Source: Bradyrhizobium sp. cir1
Lineage (GTDB): Bacteria; Pseudomonadota; Alphaproteobacteria; Rhizobiales; Xanthobacteraceae
Reading direction: 5' to 3'
Length of the DNA: 64,000 bases
Assembly (NCBI RefSeq): GCF_014198245.1
Contig: NZ_JACIHE010000002.1
Coordinates: 462,275 to 526,274 of the forward strand
Each line of letters starts with the position of its first letter. The first letter of the stretch is position 1. Positions 59,958-64,000 of this stretch are shown here, piece after piece. Made by a program: the position numbers and the translations under genes. A model generated the notes under the pieces. It was not told where the DNA came from, made no database searches, and worked only from the letters and a program-made list of their open reading frames with translations.

Positions 59958-59983
59958 GAGGGCCGCCAACTGAGGCGGCCTCC
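59958..59983. terminator. GC-rich terminator hairpin of GAGGCCGCC type, copy 3
   Basis: GGGCCGCC (59960-59967) and GGCGGCC (59974-59980) with a CAACTGA-type loop just after the P63C remnant stop and before the convergent gene at 60009. It shares TGAAAGAGG..CCGCC..CTGAGGCGGCCTC with copies 1 and 2. Confidence 0.65.
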
Positions 59984-60008
59984 CGACGTTATTTACCCTT
60001 CATTACCT

Positions 60009-60230
60009 TTACGGTGCATTGACTGCTGTAAGCATGCCAAACACCTGTCTTGAGGCAGATATCGTAGGACGCTTTGCAATCGGCGTGGGTCTGACCAGCG
60101 CGTTGTCGCGCTTCGCATATAGATCGGGTTGCCTCGCAGCTACTGCTTGAGCAAAGGGCTGAGCAAGCGCAGGTTCAGTCGCGCTGAAAGCGGAAATGGC
60201 AAACACAACCACCGTTAAAAAAATCCTCAC
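60009..60230 (-). CDS. Small exported protein
   Basis: A 73-residue protein from GTG 60230, preceded by GGGGGATTTGAC. Signal peptide LTVVVFAISAFSATEPALAQ, then FAQAVAARQPDLYAKRDNAL, VRPTPIAKRPTISASRQVFG. Short basic mature part, unknown role. A terminator lies 26 bases after the stop. Confidence 0.5.
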   Translation of the reverse strand: MRIFLTVVVFAISAFSATEPALAQPFAQAVAARQPDLYAKRDNALVRPTPIAKRPTISASRQVFGMLTAVNAP

Positions 60231-60293
60231 GTCAAATCCCCCTAGTTGAAATAGGGGATAGTTCCCGATGCGGCGTTCCAGTGCAAGCGAGCG

Positions 60294-60369
60294 CCAAATT
60301 CAAATCAGGCCACTCCCAAAATCAACTTAGGCCACTAGGGGGTTAAAACAGGCCAGCGCCCAAAATCGC
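60294..60369. repeat. IS-end-like short repeats, patch 4
   Basis: AAATTCAAATCAGGCCACTC, CCAAAATCAACTTAGGCCAC, GTTAAAACAGGCCAGCGCCC and AAAATCGC continue the theme of patches 1-3 and end about 10 bases before the SOS boxes of recA. The accessory stretch therefore ends here, right at the recA promoter. Confidence 0.5.
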
Positions 60370-60373
60370 AAAA

Positions 60374-60406
60374 GAACATATTGCGAACCTGGAACAAATA
60401 GGGTAC
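60374..60406 (+). promoter_or_regulatory. SOS boxes (LexA operators) of recA
   Basis: GAACATATTGCGAAC (60374-60388) is a perfect GAAC-N7-GAAC site, the LexA box of Rhizobiales. A second, GAACAAATAGGGTAC (60392-60406), has one mismatch in the right half (GTAC). Both lie within 110 bases of the recA start and place it under LexA control. Confidence 0.8.
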
Positions 60407-60480
60407 ATTGTTTTTATCGCCGGCCCGCCTCTCAATCGTTTGTCCCCCTAGCGAATCCTCGCCATAAGGAGCACGACCCA

Positions 60481-61569
<1,089 letters not shown>

Positions 61570-61598
61570 GCCCTAACGCGAGAGACTTTCGCGAGGAG

Positions 61599-61649
61599 CG
61601 GGCACTGAGGACGTTGAGTTGCCGACGTCTTCGGTGCCCGTTTCTTTTT
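61599..61649 (+). terminator. Intrinsic terminator of recA
   Basis: CGGGCACTGAGGACGT (61599-61614) and ACGTCTTCGGTGCCCG (61625-61640) pair at 14 of 16 positions (the two others are G-T pairs), followed by TTTCTTTTT. It is 30 bases after the recA stop. Confidence 0.9.
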
Positions 61650-61673
61650 GCGTTGTCGTGATCGGGTGGTGTG

Positions 61674-62660
61674 ATGAAGCGTCTGATCCTGACCAGTGCG
61701 GCCGGCGCTGATCTCGCCAAATCGAAGCTGGCCGAGATCGTCGTTCTGTTCTTTTTTCGTTTCACGTGGGGGCCGTTGCCTTCGTCCGACTATTTCGCAG
61801 CCTATTTCGGGGCGCAGTCAGGGACGCTCAGGCCGGGCGATCACTGGTCGGATTGGGGTACAAAATGGCCCCCCAAGTTCAAGGAACTCAGGAAGCTACC
61901 CTTTGCCGATTTTTGCGAACGCTATGACGAGATCGAACTTTGGTTCGACCCGAGCCCAGACGATCAACTGCAGCTGATCTGGTTGCTCGACTATCTTGCC
62001 TCATACTCTGAGCTGCTGAAAAAACTCAGACTGCGTCTGCTTGCATTCGATCTCTTCGATGTGAGAGACCAAGTCTCCGAAGCGTCCGCGTCGCATATTC
62101 CTATGGTGGATGTTCAGGCCCGTGAACTTAGGACTGCCAGAATGGCCTGGCAGGCCTATCGCGCGCCGACGCCCGAGGCCTGCGCCAATCTACTTTGCAG
62201 CGATCTGAGCGCCTTGTTGATGCTGCGACCGGCATTGCAAGAGCTGTTGGCAGAGCTACCGTCATCCTCGACGGGTCTTGGTGCGACCGAGATGCGATTC
62301 CTGGAACTGCTTTCCAGAGGATTTGCAAATACGAATGCCCTGTTTCATCTGCGCTCGCAGCGGCGCACATACGTGTTCGGCGAATTTGATTTGGGTTCGC
62401 TGTTGGAGGGGCTCGCGCTTGGCCCCAAGCCCGCCGTAGCCGGTTTGGGCGATGAACTGCGTACAATCGACCACGGTAATCTAAGGGCTCGGCATGAGGT
62501 CTATCTCCGCAGCCGATTGTCGCTGACAGAGTTCGGGAAGGCTGTCCTGGCCCATCAGGAGGATTTCAGCCGATACAATCCGATCGACCGCTGGTGGGGC
62601 GGCACGCATCTGACCAACGATCGGCTCTGGCGGTACGGCGCTGTCTTGACGAAGCCCTGA
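61674..62660 (+). CDS. DUF1835-like protein, tandem copy 1
   Basis: A 328-residue protein. N-terminal part KRLILTSAAGADLAKSKLAE, FTWGPLP, then EIELWFDPSPDDQLQLIWLL (the LWF..D..DQLQL pattern of DUF1835). C-terminal part: AWQAYRAPTPEACANLLCSD, LPSSSTGLGATEMRFLELLS and LSLTEFGKAVLAHQEDFSRY with IDRWWGGTHLTNDRLWRY. The same blocks occur in the next two genes, so the three are paralogues. Function is unknown; family members are cytoplasmic. ATG 61674 preferred to GTG 61671. Confidence 0.8.
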   Translation: MKRLILTSAAGADLAKSKLAEIVVLFFFRFTWGPLPSSDYFAAYFGAQSGTLRPGDHWSDWGTKWPPKFKELRKLPFADFCERYDEIELWFDPSPDDQLQLIWLLDYLASYSELLKKLRLRLLAFDLFDVRDQVSEASASHIPMVDVQARELRTARMAWQAYRAPTPEACANLLCSDLSALLMLRPALQELLAELPSSSTGLGATEMRFLELLSRGFANTNALFHLRSQRRTYVFGEFDLGSLLEGLALGPKPAVAGLGDELRTIDHGNLRARHEVYLRSRLSLTEFGKAVLAHQEDFSRYNPIDRWWGGTHLTNDRLWRYGAVLTKP

Positions 62661-62669
62661 GGTCACGGG

Positions 62670-63668
62670 ATGACGCGACTTGTTTTGACAACAGACTCGT
62701 CTGCTGCCGGCACTCTCGCACGCGCCGACCGTGGCGATCTCGCGATTGCGATCGAACGTCGGCTGGTCTGGGGACCGTTGCCGTCCGACGCCCAGCTCGA
62801 GGCATTCTTCGCGCCGCGCAGCACGCAGCCACCCGGCCTGCATTGGCTGGACGATACGCCAGCCTGGCGTATCGAGAAATCGGGAGTTCGCGGGCAGGGA
62901 TTGATCGAGCTGCTGTCGGAATGCGACACGGCTGAATTGTGGATGGGACCAGAACCAAATGCGCAATTGATTCTGTTCTGGCTGCTCGACCACTGCAGCA
63001 GCGAAAGAGCGGCGATCGACAAACTCGTGATGCGTCACCTCGACATTGCCGTCGGCGGTATCGAGCCGGAGCATCTCGCTAAGCTAGATCCGCCTGTTAT
63101 CAAGCCCGCGCAAGGTCACTTGGAACTGACTGGCCGCGTATGGCAGGCCTATCGCGCGCCGACACCGCAGGCTTGGTTCGACCTCCTCAAAGCCGATTTG
63201 AGTCTGTTTCCGCAAGCGCAGCGTTGCGTCGCGGATCTCCTCGAAGAACTTCCGAGCGTCACCACCGGCCTTGGAGCCACAGAGATGAGGATATTGGAGC
63301 TGATCGCGCCGGGTGAAGTACCGCCTTTCGACGTCTTCCCGGGACATCAGAAACGCGACGAACGTCGCGTCTTCGACTACTGGGAAGTCGGCGCGCTGCT
63401 TGATGGTCTTGCGCGATGCGAGAGGCCGGCGGTCACTGGACTGGACGAAGGCCCGTTTTCCCTGGAGATGCATGACGATTCAAGCCGCCTCCAGCGGTAC
63501 AAGCAATCCCGCTTGTCGCTCACCGAGTTCGGCAAAGCGGTGCTTGGCGGCGATGAAAACTTTTGCCGCCACAACCGAGTCGATCGCTGGTGGGGCGGCA
63601 CCCACCTGACCAACGACCGGCTGTGGCAGTGGGACCCCGAGGCCTTCTCACTCATCGCGCCTGATTAG
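62670..63668 (+). CDS. DUF1835-like protein, tandem copy 2
   Basis: A 332-residue protein that starts 9 bases after copy 1. TRLVLTTDSSAAGTLARADR, RLVWGPLPSDAQLEAFFAPR, DTAELWMGPEPNAQLILFWL, RVWQAYRAPTPQAWFDLLKA, LEELPSVTTGLGATEMRILE, RLSLTEFGKAVLGGDENFCR, VDRWWGGTHLTNDRLWQWD. All blocks align with copy 1; identity looks moderate in the middle and high at the C-terminal RWWGGTHLTN block, so the duplication is old. Copy 3 follows after 56 bases. Confidence 0.82.
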   Translation: MTRLVLTTDSSAAGTLARADRGDLAIAIERRLVWGPLPSDAQLEAFFAPRSTQPPGLHWLDDTPAWRIEKSGVRGQGLIELLSECDTAELWMGPEPNAQLILFWLLDHCSSERAAIDKLVMRHLDIAVGGIEPEHLAKLDPPVIKPAQGHLELTGRVWQAYRAPTPQAWFDLLKADLSLFPQAQRCVADLLEELPSVTTGLGATEMRILELIAPGEVPPFDVFPGHQKRDERRVFDYWEVGALLDGLARCERPAVTGLDEGPFSLEMHDDSSRLQRYKQSRLSLTEFGKAVLGGDENFCRHNRVDRWWGGTHLTNDRLWQWDPEAFSLIAPD

Positions 63669-63724
63669 TGCGTACCTCTTCGCTCAGAGTGTTCTTGTAT
63701 TGCGTATCATTTCGAGAGGCAATC

Positions 63725-64000
63725 GTGTCACATTTGATCCTGGCAACGAACGATCGTGCGGAGGATACACTTCGCCGGTCCGGCGTTGCGAACGTCGCGC
63801 TCGGGTTCTATCCGCGTTTTGTCTGGAGGAAATTGCCTTCGGACGAGCAACTTTTGATGGGGCTGGAGCGCCGATCGGAAAAGCACTGCAATCCCGGCGA
63901 TCATTGGCTCGATGACGCTTGTCCCGGCTCGCTCGACGGTTTCGGCACGCGTGATATCGGTTTCTTCGAGCTGTGCGCGAAGTTCGACTCGATTGAAATA
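63725..64000 (+). CDS. DUF1835-like protein, tandem copy 3 (3' end outside window)
   Basis: An open frame from GTG 63725 to the window end, 92 codons: VSHLILATNDRAEDTLRRSG, ALGFYPRFVWRKLPSDEQLL, NPGDHWLDDACPGSLDGFGT, FFELCAKFDSIEI. The blocks LILAT.DR, RFVW..LPSD.QL, GDHW.DD and DSIEI match copies 1 and 2. GAGAGGC precedes the GTG. The rest of the gene lies beyond base 64000. Confidence 0.75.
   Translation, partial: MSHLILATNDRAEDTLRRSGVANVALGFYPRFVWRKLPSDEQLLMGLERRSEKHCNPGDHWLDDACPGSLDGFGTRDIGFFELCAKFDSIEI

Noticed and set aside
63700..63915. A 71-codon frame from ATG 63700
   Set aside because: It overlaps copy 3 of the DUF1835-like family in another frame; copy 3 matches its two neighbours.

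Overview
The window looks like chromosomal DNA of a Bradyrhizobium-type alphaproteobacterium (family Nitrobacteraceae). This is inferred from the high GC content, the gene content and order (a Caulobacter-like flgFGAH / fliLM / flgBC-fliE-fliQR-flhB cluster followed by cckA), TTAA-N7-TTAA CtrA-type sites, a GAAC-N7-GAAC SOS box at recA, and many copies of short palindromic intergenic repeats of the kind found in these genomes. No rRNA, tRNA or CRISPR array was seen.

Layout. 0-5.4 kb: an HxlR regulator (cut by the window edge) divergent from an NAD-dependent epimerase/reductase, a fumarylacetoacetase-fold hydratase, a repeat-rich stretch, a HigB/HigA-like toxin-antitoxin pair and a PcfJ-like protein. 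5.5-22.4 kb: flagellar genes in four transcription units (flgF-G-A-H leftward; fliL-fliM-DUF6468-motE and a giant TPR protein rightward; fliO-fliP leftward; flgB-flgC-fliE-fliQ-fliR-flhB rightward). 22.5-25.1 kb: the hybrid kinase CckA, top of the CtrA cascade, beside promoters that carry CtrA-type sites. 25.4-33.3 kb: housekeeping and envelope genes (Tim44-like protein, secreted proteins, GST, methyltransferase, class I fumarase). 33.4-37.2 kb: a probable TetR regulon (YciB-like membrane proteins, carotenoid oxygenase, TetR) held together by four copies of a 19-bp operator arranged the same way at two promoters.

37.3-53.2 kb: a SET-domain protein with a histone-H1-like basic tail, XRE and DsbA-like proteins, a persulfide-type module (BigR-like repressor, CcoG, two YeeE/YedE half-transporters, AhpD-like protein), an Ada-type methyl-phosphotriester sensor, two PaaI thioesterases, a PQQ dehydrogenase and several small exported proteins. 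These include two paralogues that share a DPWGG motif and a 40-aa lipoprotein.

53.2-60.4 kb: a gene-poor accessory stretch. It holds two tandem small-RNA-like units on the minus strand (each an outer stem, an inner hairpin, an exposed CCUCC and a terminator), many very short genes, four patches of IS-end-like repeats, and an IS1-type transposase joined to the 3' remnant of a P63C-domain gene. 60.4-64 kb: recA with SOS boxes and a strong terminator, then three tandem paralogous DUF1835-like genes, the last cut by the window end.
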